From NCBI RefSeq assembly GCF_002286815.1, contig NZ_MUNM01000059.1, positions 1 through 64,000 of the forward strand: a stretch of DNA of 64,000 nt, read 5' to 3'. Positions 1 to 7,831 of the stretch are shown here, piece by piece. The notes beneath the pieces were generated by a model, which was not told where the DNA came from, did no database searches, and saw only the letters and a program-made list of their open reading frames with translations. The stretch is from Pseudomonas sp. PICF141 (GTDB lineage: Bacteria > Pseudomonadota > Gammaproteobacteria > Pseudomonadales > Pseudomonadaceae). Position 1 is the stretch's first letter. Each line of letters starts with the position of its first letter. The position numbers were made by a program, and so were the translations under genes.

Positions 1-110
1 CCCCACTTAGACGCCGGATAGATGAAAGCAAGCCAAACACGCATCAAAAACAGTATTGCAGAAAAGGGGGTAACCATAGATGTAGGAGCGAGGCTTGCCG
101 GCGAAGCTTT

Positions 111-1286
111 TCAAGGCAAGGTCGGTGCATTTGGCACCACCTGTTCCCCAACACAAGCCCCCCGCAACTGCCCCTCGAACTGCTCGATAATCGCCGCCCA
201 ACCCTGACGACTCGCATGCTGGCGCGCATTAAGGCGCACGCAACGCAAGGTTTCGCGCTCATCCAGCAGCCAGCGTGCCGCATCGCAAAACGCCTCTTCA
301 TCCCCGGGCATGGCCAGAACGCCGTTGTAGCCATGGCGAATATGCTGGGCCGCCGCAGCCTGATCGTACGCCACCACCCCCAGCCCCGCGGCCAATGCTT
401 CAAGCACCACATTGCCGAAGGTTTCGGTCAGGCTTGGAAACAGAAACACATCCCCCGACGCATAATAACTGGCCAACGCTTCGCCACGTTGTGAGCCGCA
501 GAAGATCGCCTCGGGCAGTTCCTTCTCCAGTACCGGTCTTTGCGGTCCATCACCGACCACAATCAATTTCATGTTTCGCTGTGGATAAGTCGTTCTCAGC
601 GTGTCGAAACACCGTCTGAGCAAGCCAAGATTCTTCTCTGGCGCCAGGCGTCCTACATGGATCAAGGCAATATCTTCCTCGGCCAGTCCCCATTGCTCAC
701 GCAGCGGTTTCAGCCGTTTGGCCGGATGGAACAACTGGCTGTCGACACCTCGAGAGAGCAGCGCCAGGCGCTCGAAACGGCGGCGTTCCAGTTCCAGTCG
801 CTGACTGGCGCTGGGCACCAGGGTCAGGGTCGAGCGATTGTGAAACCAGCGCAGGTAGTGGGTCAGCAAGCGGGTCAGCAGCCCGAAGCCGTATTGGCTG
901 GAGTACTGCTGAAAATTGGTATGAAAGCCGCTGACCACCGAAATCCCCAGGCGCCGTGCCGCGCGCAATGCCGACAACCCCAGCGGTCCTTCAGTGGCGA
1001 TGTACAACACATCCGGGCGATGGCGTTTCCAGCGCCGCAGCAATTTGTGCATCGACGACTGACCCCATTGCAGCCCGGGATAACCCGGCAGCGGCCAGCC
1101 TCGACACAACAGCAATTCATCGTCGCTGCCGATGAGCGGGTCGCCACCCTGGCGTGGCCGCACCAGCTCGACCTGATGCCCGCGCGCGCGCAAACCGTCG
1201 AACAAGCGGCCAAGGGTATTGGCCACGCCGTTGATTTCCGGTGGGAACGTTTCGGTGATCAGGGTGATATGCAGAGTTGTCGTCAT
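111..1286 (-). CDS. Glycosyltransferase family 1/4 (GT-B fold), mannosyltransferase-like
   Basis: A retaining GT-B glycosyltransferase of about 391 aa, probably acting in the cytoplasm on a lipid or sugar acceptor with a nucleotide sugar donor. The N-terminus carries ITETFPPEINGVANTLGRL, typical of the MgtA/SqdX-type GDP-mannose or UDP-sugar transferases. The C-terminal half has the donor site: LIHVGRLAPEKNL, then PSLTETFGNVVLEALAAG, which contains the conserved E-x7-E pattern. The longest frame begins at 1310, but the ATG at 1286 starts exactly at the conserved N-terminal strand, so I prefer it. The gene lies downstream of cysZ on the same strand with a 64-base gap. A REP half-element overlaps its last codons. 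The acceptor cannot be told from sequence. Confidence 0.85.
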   Translation of the reverse strand: MTTTLHITLITETFPPEINGVANTLGRLFDGLRARGHQVELVRPRQGGDPLIGSDDELLLCRGWPLPGYPGLQWGQSSMHKLLRRWKRHRPDVLYIATEGPLGLSALRAARRLGISVVSGFHTNFQQYSSQYGFGLLTRLLTHYLRWFHNRSTLTLVPSASQRLELERRRFERLALLSRGVDSQLFHPAKRLKPLREQWGLAEEDIALIHVGRLAPEKNLGLLRRCFDTLRTTYPQRNMKLIVVGDGPQRPVLEKELPEAIFCGSQRGEALASYYASGDVFLFPSLTETFGNVVLEALAAGLGVVAYDQAAAAQHIRHGYNGVLAMPGDEEAFCDAARWLLDERETLRCVRLNARQHASRQGWAAIIEQFEGQLRGACVGEQVVPNAPTLP

Positions 1287-1350
1287 GACCCCAGTGTCGG
1301 CTGAGGCCATGTCGTCATTGTGACGGTTGGATGATGGATTTGTGACGCGA

Positions 1351-2106
1351 TCAGCGGCGTTCTGCTACCAGATTTTCCGCGCCACGCTCACGCACCCAGA
1401 ACAGCGTTGCTCCAGCCACTGCTGCCGGCATCATCAGAATGTTGACCACCGGAATCAGCAACACCAGATACACGCTCCCGCCGAAGCCGAGACTCTGCCA
1501 GCGTTTCTGCCGCAGCCAGGCGAGCATTTCGTTCCAGCCCAGTTTGTGGTTGTCCGCCGGGTAGTCGATGTACTGGATCGCCATCATCCACACCCCGAAC
1601 AGCAGCCACAGCGGCGCGGCGATGATGTTGACCACCGGGATCAACGACAGGATGAACAGCCCGATGGCCCTGGGCAGGAAGTAGCCAAGTTTGCGCATTT
1701 CCCGGGACAGGGTGCGCGGGATCATGGCGATCAGTTCGCTCCAGCTGAAGGCCGGGAAGTCGTCGGTACCGCGCACCACCACTTCGACTTTCTCCGCGAG
1801 GAAGCCATTGAACGGCGCGGCAATGATGTTGGCGAGCATGGTGAAGGTAAAAAACACCATTAACACCACCAACACGACAAAAATTGGCCAGAGGATGTAA
1901 CTCAGAAAACTCAGCCATTCGGGCAAGGACGGCATCAAGGTATCGACCCACAAACTGAACTGATGGCCGGCCAGATAGATTAATCCGACGAACAACACCA
2001 GGTTGATCGCCAGCGGCAACAACACAAACAAGCGCAGGCCAGGGCTCAGGACCAGCTTGAGGCCCTCGCGCAAGTATTGCGGGCCAGACAGAACGGGGGC
2101 GGGCAT
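1351..2106 (-). CDS. cysZ: CysZ/EI24-family sulfate transporter
   Basis: An inner-membrane protein of 251 aa in the CysZ family, which brings sulfate into the cell for cysteine synthesis. Several long hydrophobic segments are visible: around residues 24-48, two further ones at about 67-100, and re-entrant segments near 145-180 and 210-240. The paired motifs IPVVNIIAAPLWLL and IPVVNILMMPAAVAGA are hallmarks of CysZ. The frame is open to 2199, but the ATG at 2106 gives the usual family start (PQYLREGLKLVLSPGLR) and length. It is divergent from trxB, as in other pseudomonads. Confidence 0.9.
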   Translation of the reverse strand: MPAPVLSGPQYLREGLKLVLSPGLRLFVLLPLAINLVLFVGLIYLAGHQFSLWVDTLMPSLPEWLSFLSYILWPIFVVLVVLMVFFTFTMLANIIAAPFNGFLAEKVEVVVRGTDDFPAFSWSELIAMIPRTLSREMRKLGYFLPRAIGLFILSLIPVVNIIAAPLWLLFGVWMMAIQYIDYPADNHKLGWNEMLAWLRQKRWQSLGFGGSVYLVLLIPVVNILMMPAAVAGATLFWVRERGAENLVAERR

Positions 2107-2421
2107 AACGTGCTCCGAGCAAAGGGTAAACGCGCCGACCTTACCGGCTTTGCCTGACAGGCGAAAGCGCGGCAGCGGCATCGACATTAACTGTAACAAA
2201 GGCGTCTATAAATTCACTGCGACGGGATAGAGACCGCCTATGAGCTGGATTGTTAAACCGTATTTCCTTAATCTTCGCCCCCTCGATACGCTGCACCCAT
2301 TCTTTTACAGGACTGTCGAGCCCAAGCCTTCCCCAAGTGCTTTCAACGGTCCTTTTTTATTCCCGCCGGCAATCCGGCGTTCCGCGCCCGATATGTCGGG
2401 CCCGGTCAACAGGAGCAGGTC

Positions 2422-3378
2422 ATGTCTGAAGTTCGTCATTCGCGGGTGATTATTCTTGGTTCCGGCCCTGCCGGTTACAGCGCCGCGGTCTATGCCGCCC
2501 GTGCCAACCTCAAGCCACTGCTGATCACTGGGATGCAGGCTGGCGGGCAACTGACCACCACCACCGAAGTCGACAACTGGCCGGGCGACGTCCATGGCCT
2601 GACCGGCCCGGCGCTGATGGAGCGGATGAAAGAGCACGCCGAACGCTTTGAAACCGAGATCGTGTTCGACCACATCAATGCCGTGGACTTCGCCGCCAAG
2701 CCGTACACCCTGATTGGCGACAGCGCGACTTACACCTGCGACGCACTCATCATCGCCACCGGCGCCAGCGCCCGTTACCTGGGCCTGCCGTCGGAAGAAA
2801 CGTTCATGGGCAAAGGCGTTTCGGCCTGCGCCACCTGCGACGGTTTCTTCTATCGCAACAAGCCGGTGGCTGTGGTCGGTGGTGGTAATACGGCTGTGGA
2901 AGAAGCCCTGTACCTGGCCAACATCGCCAGCACCGTAACCCTGATCCACCGTCGCGAAACGTTCCGCGCCGAGAAGATCCTGATCGACAAACTCAATGCC
3001 CGGGTTGCCGAAGGCAAGATTGTCCTGAAGCTGAACTCGACCCTGGATGAAGTGCTGGGCGACAACATGGGCGTGACCGGTGCTCGCCTGAAGAACAACG
3101 ACGGCAGCTTCGACGAACTGAAAGTCGACGGCGTGTTCATCGCCATCGGCCACACCCCGAACACTTCGCTGTTCGAAGGTCAGCTGACATTGAAAGACGG
3201 CTACCTGGTTGTGCAGGGCGGCCGTGACGGCAACGCCACGGCAACCAACCTTGAAGGCATCTTCGCCGCCGGTGACGTGGCTGACCACGTTTACCGTCAA
3301 GCCATCACCTCGGCCGGCGCCGGTTGCATGGCGGCACTGGACGCCGAGCGTTACCTCGACGATCTGCAGAACGCATGA
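2422..3378 (+). CDS. trxB: Thioredoxin-disulfide reductase
   Basis: Cytoplasmic NADPH-dependent flavoprotein (318 aa) that reduces thioredoxin. The FAD-binding glycine motif GSGPAGYSAAVYAAR is at residues 14-28. The redox-active pair CATC is at 136-139, and the NADPH-binding motif GGGNTAVEEAL follows immediately. The C-terminal FAD motif IFAAGDVAD is also present. Length and motif order match bacterial TrxB throughout. An AGGAG ribosome site lies just before the ATG. The roughly 220-base upstream region is long enough to hold its own promoter, and a strong hairpin terminator follows the gene. Confidence 0.97.
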   Translation: MSEVRHSRVIILGSGPAGYSAAVYAARANLKPLLITGMQAGGQLTTTTEVDNWPGDVHGLTGPALMERMKEHAERFETEIVFDHINAVDFAAKPYTLIGDSATYTCDALIIATGASARYLGLPSEETFMGKGVSACATCDGFFYRNKPVAVVGGGNTAVEEALYLANIASTVTLIHRRETFRAEKILIDKLNARVAEGKIVLKLNSTLDEVLGDNMGVTGARLKNNDGSFDELKVDGVFIAIGHTPNTSLFEGQLTLKDGYLVVQGGRDGNATATNLEGIFAAGDVADHVYRQAITSAGAGCMAALDAERYLDDLQNA

Positions 3379-3400
3379 TTCTGATTCTGTAGAAGGCAAA

Positions 3401-3424
3401 AAACCGGCTTCGGCCGGTTTTTTT
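3401..3424 (+). terminator. Rho-independent terminator of trxB
   Basis: An 8-bp perfect stem (AAACCGGC / GCCGGTTT) with a TTCG tetraloop runs into a T tract. It starts 22 bases after the trxB stop codon. Confidence 0.92.
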
Positions 3425-3456
3425 GTGCCCACGATTGGGTGGTCGATCAAAAAAAC

Positions 3457-3546
3457 TGTGGGAGCGGGCTTGCCCGCGATGGCGGTAAGTCAGTCGACAC
3501 TAAGGTTGAATGATAAATCGCTATCGCGGGCAAGCCCGCTCCCACA
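3457..3546. repeat. BIME: inverted pair of REP elements
   Basis: TGTGGGAGCGGGCTTGCCCG and its reverse complement face each other across about 40 bases, between trxB and the convergent aminotransferase gene. This is the typical Pseudomonas REP doublet, spread by RAYT transposases that need not be nearby. Confidence 0.9.
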
Positions 3547-3567
3547 GGGATCGTGGGGATTTTTACT

Positions 3568-4818
3568 TCAGGTCAGCTTCGCCAGGCACGCCTCAAGAAT
3601 ATCCAGCCCTTCCTCCAGCACGACGGCTTCAGTGGTCAACGGCGCCAGCAGCCGAACGATGTGGCGCGACTTGCCGCTGGGCATCAACAGCAAGCCCGAG
3701 TTGCGCGCCAGGGCCAGCAATTGTGTCAGCTGCGCCGAAGCCGGTGTGCCATCGGTATTGATCAACTCGATGCCGCGCATGGCACCGACGCCGGTCAAGC
3801 GGCCCAGATACGGTGACAGTTCGCGGGTTCGCCAGGATTGGTAGCGGCTGACAATCGCTTCTTCCTGTTGCGCACCCCAGGCGTGCAGATGCGCGTCAGT
3901 CATTTCGTCCAGGGTCGCCAGCGCGGCAGCACAAGCGATGGGATTACCTGAATAGGTGCCGCCCAATCCGCCCTTGGGCAAGTGATCGAGTAGCGACTTA
4001 CGCCCGACAACCGCCCCCAGCGGCACGCCGCCGGCAATGCTTTTGCCCAGCAGGATCAGGTCCGGCTCGATGCCCAATCGCGAGAACGCAAACCGCTGGC
4101 CGGTGCGGCCGAAGCCGGACTGGATTTCGTCGGCGATCAGCAGGATGCCTTTGTCATCACAGAACTGCCGCAGCGCTTGGGCAAATTCCACATCCATCGC
4201 CAGGAAACCCGCTTCGCCCTGTACCGGTTCGACGATAAAACAGGCCACGTCGTCAACATCGATCTCAACGCTGAATAGCCGCTCCATTGCCTTCAGTGCC
4301 TCGGCGCAGGTCACGCCGTTGTCTTTGCTGGGGAAGGGCAGGTGGAACACCGGCCCAGGCAGCACGCCGACTTTCTGCTTGTACGGCGCGACTTTGCCGT
4401 TGAGGTTGAGCGTGGCGAGTGTGCGACCGTGAAAGGCGCCATCGAAGGCGATGACTGCCGTGCGAGCGGTGGCGCCACGGACGATCTTCAGGGCGTTTTC
4501 CGCCGCTTCCGCACCACTGTTGGTAAGCATGCCGCTGACCGGGTAATCCACCGGGATAAACGCCGTCAGGCGATCCATCAGTTCGAGGTAAGGCGCATGC
4601 GGGGCGGCATTGAAGGCATAGTGGGTCAGCCGGGTGGCTTGTTCACGAATGGCCTCGACGATGCGCGGGTGGCAATGGCCGAGATTCAGTACGCCGATAC
4701 CACCGACGAAATCGATGTAGCGTTTGCCATCGGTGTCCCAGACTTCGGCATTTTTGCCGTGGCCGAGCGTAACGGGATGAACGATATTGATGGACCGACT
4801 GATGTTTTCGCTGCTCAT
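3568..4818 (-). CDS. Class III PLP aminotransferase (GabT / 2-aminoadipate type)
   Basis: A 416-aa pyridoxal-phosphate aminotransferase of the 4-aminobutyrate/omega-amino-acid group. Visible motifs are VGGIGVLNLGHCHP near the N-terminus, LTNSGAEAAENALK (phosphate binding), FDGAFHGRT, the cofactor aspartate region ADEIQSGFGRTG, and the Schiff-base lysine in LILLGKSIAGG, followed by GGTYSGNPIACAAAL. Substrate is probably 4-aminobutyrate, 5-aminovalerate or L-2-aminoadipate with 2-oxoglutarate as acceptor; sequence reading cannot separate these. It stands alone with no succinate-semialdehyde dehydrogenase beside it, which argues for a lysine-derived substrate rather than a gabDT operon, but this is inference. 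Confidence 0.9.
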   Translation of the reverse strand: MSSENISRSINIVHPVTLGHGKNAEVWDTDGKRYIDFVGGIGVLNLGHCHPRIVEAIREQATRLTHYAFNAAPHAPYLELMDRLTAFIPVDYPVSGMLTNSGAEAAENALKIVRGATARTAVIAFDGAFHGRTLATLNLNGKVAPYKQKVGVLPGPVFHLPFPSKDNGVTCAEALKAMERLFSVEIDVDDVACFIVEPVQGEAGFLAMDVEFAQALRQFCDDKGILLIADEIQSGFGRTGQRFAFSRLGIEPDLILLGKSIAGGVPLGAVVGRKSLLDHLPKGGLGGTYSGNPIACAAALATLDEMTDAHLHAWGAQQEEAIVSRYQSWRTRELSPYLGRLTGVGAMRGIELINTDGTPASAQLTQLLALARNSGLLLMPSGKSRHIVRLLAPLTTEAVVLEEGLDILEACLAKLT

Positions 4819-4951
4819 GGATTACCGGACTCAGAAGAAGGGATGCTTCTTTTTATCTAAGCCGCGAGCAGCAGTGCCCGGCAAACGAAATAAAGTCACC
4901 GGGTCAATATTAAAAGTCGGGATGTGCGGTAGGAGATGAATGGCAAAAGGT

Positions 4952-5060
4952 CAAAAGATCGCAGCCTGTGACAGCGCCTGCGTGGGAATCGCGTACACCC
5001 ATGAAATATTGGACGGACACAAATTCTGTAGGAGCTGCCGCAGGCTGCGATCTTTTGATT
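4952..5060. repeat. Inverted repeat pair of the CAGGCTGCGATCTTTTGA family
   Basis: CAAAAGATCGCAGCCTG at the left end is matched by CAGGCTGCGATCTTTTG on the right, with GTAGGAGCTGCCG beside it. This is a second Pseudomonas REP class. It lies between the aminotransferase and the HopJ-family gene, and no gene is seen in 4819-5075. Confidence 0.8.
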
Positions 5061-5075
5061 TTGATCTTCCGCGAA

Positions 5076-5414
5076 TCAGCGCCGAGTCAGCGGCTGCTGA
5101 GTGAACTTCACACCGGCCAGGCCATGGGCGATCAACGCGCGGATATTGCCGTGATCGCTGCCTTGCGGCGTGGCCACTACCGAGCGGTAATGTTCGCCAA
5201 ACGCCAACAGCGCTTCTTCATCGCTCAAACCTTCCAGCAATGCCAGACCCAGGGTCTTGCACGAACCTTCGTTTTGCCCGGCGGCATTTTCCACGCCGCC
5301 GTTATTGAACGCCTGGGGCTGATAGTCGTAACCGGCGGCGATGAACGCCAAGGTATCGGCGAAAGCGTGTTCGCCGCTCTTGAGGCTGGCGCGCAGGGTG
5401 TTCAGATCACTCAT
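5076..5414 (-). CDS. HopJ-family small protein
   Basis: A 112-aa protein of the family named after HopJ type III effectors. Features visible are the acidic N-terminal helix, YDYQPQAFNNG (the most conserved stretch of the family), NEGSCKTLGLALLEGLS, ALLAFGEHYRSVVATPQGSDHGNIRAL and a short C-terminal tail. No type III secretion genes or hrp-box are present, and the gene overlaps the upstream DUF1244 gene by 8 bases. A housekeeping or stress role is therefore more likely than secretion. The family name should not be read as evidence of virulence. Confidence 0.82.
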   Translation of the reverse strand: MSDLNTLRASLKSGEHAFADTLAFIAAGYDYQPQAFNNGGVENAAGQNEGSCKTLGLALLEGLSDEEALLAFGEHYRSVVATPQGSDHGNIRALIAHGLAGVKFTQQPLTRR

Positions 5415-5703
5415 TGGGTTTTCCTTTGGCGAACGCCGCTTGTTGATCGGCGCTGGCTTCTTTCTGGTATTGGGCTTTCCACTCGGCGTACGGCATGCCG
5501 TAAATCACTTCGCGGGCTTCATCGAGGCTGACCTCGATCTGGCGTTCGTCGGCGGCGGCCTTGTACCACTTGGACAGGCAGTTTCGGCAGAAACCCGAGA
5601 GGTTCATCAGGTCGATGTTCTGCACGTCCTTGCGGCTGTCCAGGTGGGCGACCAGCCGACGAAAGGCGGCGGCTTCGAGTTCCAGGCGTTGTTGATCGTT
5701 CAT
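5407..5703 (-). CDS. DUF1244 family protein
   Basis: A 98-aa soluble protein of the DUF1244 family of unknown function. The central motif NLSGFCRNCLSKWYKAAADE contains the conserved CxxC-like pair of cysteines, and EVIYGMPYAEWKAQYQ follows; both are family signatures. The ATG at 5703 removes a poorly conserved extension of the open frame. It is translationally coupled to the HopJ-family gene through an 8-base overlap. The pairing suggests a shared process, but none can be named from the sequence. Confidence 0.85.
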   Translation of the reverse strand: MNDQQRLELEAAAFRRLVAHLDSRKDVQNIDLMNLSGFCRNCLSKWYKAAADERQIEVSLDEAREVIYGMPYAEWKAQYQKEASADQQAAFAKGKPNE

Positions 5704-5719
5704 GGGGGTCTCTGCGAGA

Positions 5720-5799
5720 CAGCTTTGAGCAGCAAGCTTCAAGCTGCAAGATGGGTTGCGGTGCCCTTAGCTTACCGCTTGAAGCTTGAAGCTTGAAGC
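5720..5799. repeat. AAGCTTGAAGCTT-rich repeat between folX and the DUF1244 gene
   Basis: On the plus strand AGCAAGCTTCAAGCTGCAAG is followed about 35 bases later by three direct copies of CTTGAAG/GAAGCTT. The two halves can fold on each other. The element separates the fol genes from the DUF1244/HopJ pair and may act as an attenuator or mRNA stabiliser. Confidence 0.7.
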
Positions 5800-6171
5800 T
5801 TAGCGACTTGCCGCGAGCGTGATCGACACTGATTCGGCAAAGCGCAAGGCATGAGGCTTGTCGACTTCGACTTCGGCGTACAGCACCGACTCATTGACCA
5901 TGATCAGGTCCAGCAATTCCTGGGTCAGGCGTTCGAGCAGGGCAAAGCGATTGCCCTCGACGTGGGCGATGATTGCCTTGGTGATGGTGCGGTAATTCAA
6001 TGCGTGATCGATATCGTTGTCACGCACGGCATCTTGAGCGGCGTACAGGATGGTCAGGTTGATCAGCACATCCTGCTTGTTGAGGATTTCGTCCTCGTTG
6101 ATCCCTATGAAGGTTCGCAAACACAGGTCCTTGACCCGGATGCGTGCCATTCCTGGTTGAAGTTGTGGCAT
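5800..6171 (-). CDS. folX: Dihydroneopterin triphosphate 2'-epimerase
   Basis: A 123-aa enzyme of the FolB/FolX fold that converts 7,8-dihydroneopterin triphosphate to dihydromonapterin triphosphate. Motifs seen: ARIRVKDLCLRTFIGINEDE, where FolX proteins differ from FolB, the central NYRTITKAI, and ALLERLTQELLDLIM near the pterin site. The start codon is only two bases from the folE stop, which supports it and shows translational coupling. Together with folE and folM it forms the tetrahydromonapterin pathway that supplies the cofactor of phenylalanine hydroxylase in pseudomonads (established knowledge). Confidence 0.9.
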   Translation of the reverse strand: MPQLQPGMARIRVKDLCLRTFIGINEDEILNKQDVLINLTILYAAQDAVRDNDIDHALNYRTITKAIIAHVEGNRFALLERLTQELLDLIMVNESVLYAEVEVDKPHALRFAESVSITLAASR

Positions 6172-6173
6172 TG

Positions 6174-6749
6174 CTACTTGCTCCGTCCAATCAATTGCAG
6201 GAACTCCTGGCGGGTGTTACTCGACTCGCGAAAGGCGCCAAGCATCACCGAGGTGTTCATGGTCGAATTCTGTTTTTCCACGCCGCGCATCATCATGCAC
6301 ATGTGCTGGGCTTCGATGACCACCGCGACACCGGCGGCGTCGGTCACTTGCTGCACGGCGTCGGCGATTTGCCGGGTGAGGTTTTCCTGGATTTGCAGGC
6401 GGCGGGCGAACATATCCACAAGCCGCGCAATCTTCGACAGGCCCAGCACCTTGCCCGTTGGAATATAAGCCACATGAGCCTTGCCGATGAAGGGCAGCAT
6501 GTGATGTTCACAGAGCGAGTACAGCTCAATATTGTCGACGATCACCATTTCATCGTTGTCGGAGGCAAACAGCGCGCCGTTGACGATTTCTTCGACACTT
6601 TGTTCGTAACCATGACACAGGTATTGCATCGCCTTGGCGGCGCGCACCGGGGTGTCTTGCAGTCCTTCGCGGTCGGGGTTCTCACCCAGGCCGATCAGGA
6701 TCTCGCGATAGCTCTGGGACAAGGAGTTGTGTGGCGGGAATAACGTCAT
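6174..6749 (-). CDS. folE: GTP cyclohydrolase I
   Basis: A 191-aa enzyme that converts GTP to 7,8-dihydroneopterin triphosphate, the entry step of the pterin branch. The zinc site CEHHMLPF, the substrate loop GKAHVAYIPTGKVLGLSKIARLV, and the C-terminal EAQHMCMMMRGV with its catalytic cysteine are intact. Length fits the short bacterial FolE. It lies between folM (22 bases upstream) and folX (2 bases downstream), which suggests that this paralogue is dedicated to monapterin rather than folate. That specialisation is inferred from context. Confidence 0.95.
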   Translation of the reverse strand: MTLFPPHNSLSQSYREILIGLGENPDREGLQDTPVRAAKAMQYLCHGYEQSVEEIVNGALFASDNDEMVIVDNIELYSLCEHHMLPFIGKAHVAYIPTGKVLGLSKIARLVDMFARRLQIQENLTRQIADAVQQVTDAAGVAVVIEAQHMCMMMRGVEKQNSTMNTSVMLGAFRESSNTRQEFLQLIGRSK

Positions 6750-6771
6750 GGGACATCCTCGCGGGAGCGGC

Positions 6772-7482
6772 TTATTTGACGTGCCGTCCGCCGTTGACGG
6801 TCAGTGTCGTGCCGGTGACATAAGGGTTGTCGAGCAAATAGCGCAGGCTCTGGTAGATCACTTCGCTGCCTGGCTCGATGCCCAGTGCCGATTTGGCCAG
6901 GACTTTGGCGCGGTACGCTGCGTCGTCATCCGGATTGAACAGTAGCAGGGCTGGCGCGATACCGTTGACCTTGATGCCGGGCGCGTACTTCGCGGCAAAG
7001 GACAGCGTCAGGCTGTCGAGCCCGGCTTTGCTGGCGCAGTAGCCGATGTGCTTGCTGCTGCCCCGGCGGGTCACATCATCGCTGATGTGCACGATGTCGG
7101 CGGGGCTTGAACGCCGTAGCAGGTCGGCACAGTGCAGGTTGATCAGGTAGGGCGCCAGCATATGCACGTTGAACATGCGGGAGAACGCCGCGGCTTCGGT
7201 GCCCGGGGTTTCGGCCAGCCATTCGGAAGCGTTATGGACAATCGCCCGCAAACTGTCGGTGCGGTTTTTCAGTTCGCCGATGAACGCAAGGATCCCGGCC
7301 TCGCTGGAAAAATCCGCAAACACCGCACTCGCGCCCAGATCGCGCAGGGCTTGCACACCAGGACGTTCGCTGCGATAGCTGAAAATGACGGCATGGCCAT
7401 CTTCGAGCAAACGCTGCGCACAGTGCAGGCCGACACGCTGGCCGGCACCGGTGATGAGGATTGGGGCTGCGGTAGAGGTCAT
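6772..7482 (-). CDS. folM: Dihydromonapterin reductase (SDR family)
   Basis: A 236-aa short-chain dehydrogenase that reduces dihydromonapterin to tetrahydromonapterin with NADPH. The dinucleotide motif ITGAGQRVGLHCAQRL is at the N-terminus. HNASEW replaces the usual NNAG, as in FolM, and the active-site Tyr-Lys pair is in IGYCASKAG. The frame remains open to 7707, but that extension is low-complexity and lacks SDR features; the ATG at 7482 is therefore the start. It is the first gene of the folM-folE-folX operon and is divergent from the LitR-like regulator gene. Confidence 0.92.
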   Translation of the reverse strand: MTSTAAPILITGAGQRVGLHCAQRLLEDGHAVIFSYRSERPGVQALRDLGASAVFADFSSEAGILAFIGELKNRTDSLRAIVHNASEWLAETPGTEAAAFSRMFNVHMLAPYLINLHCADLLRRSSPADIVHISDDVTRRGSSKHIGYCASKAGLDSLTLSFAAKYAPGIKVNGIAPALLLFNPDDDAAYRAKVLAKSALGIEPGSEVIYQSLRYLLDNPYVTGTTLTVNGGRHVK

Positions 7483-7831
7483 GAACGGCTCGCATCGCGG
7501 TAAGAGCAAAACTATACCAGCGACGGGAGGCGTACACCTATCGTGGATCAGCGATGCTGAGTTGAGGGGCCGGCGGGCAATGGACGTGCAGATGGGGTAT
7601 GCAGCCGCCCAGCCAGCAGACGCGTCGACAGCGGAATGAAGCAATACACCATCAGCGTGACGGGTGAGGTAGACATTATGTAACTCCGTAGGGCAAACGC
7701 GTCGCACACAGCGCTGGATAGTGGGCTGCGTCTAAAGCAAGCTGATTCTGCCGTAGGACGTCGGTGCCAATTAGTTCAACAACGTGTTGATCGATAATGG
7801 GGCTGTGGAGTTAAATGGATCCAATTTTTCC
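7483..7831. promoter_or_regulatory. Divergent regulatory region between folM and the LitR-like regulator
   Basis: About 350 bases without a supported gene. On the minus strand, TATAGT at 7511-7516 is a plausible -10 box for folM. Upstream of it, AGGCGTACACCT at 7528-7539 is an imperfect palindrome (five of six pairs match) centred on GTAC and overlapping the expected -35 position. MerR-type regulators often bind in this place. Promoter and operator are predictions from sequence only. No other strong signal was found nearer the regulator gene. Confidence 0.45.

Noticed and set aside
5076..5414. Type III secreted virulence effector
   Set aside because: The HopJ name is only a family label; no hrp box, chaperone or secretion gene is nearby.
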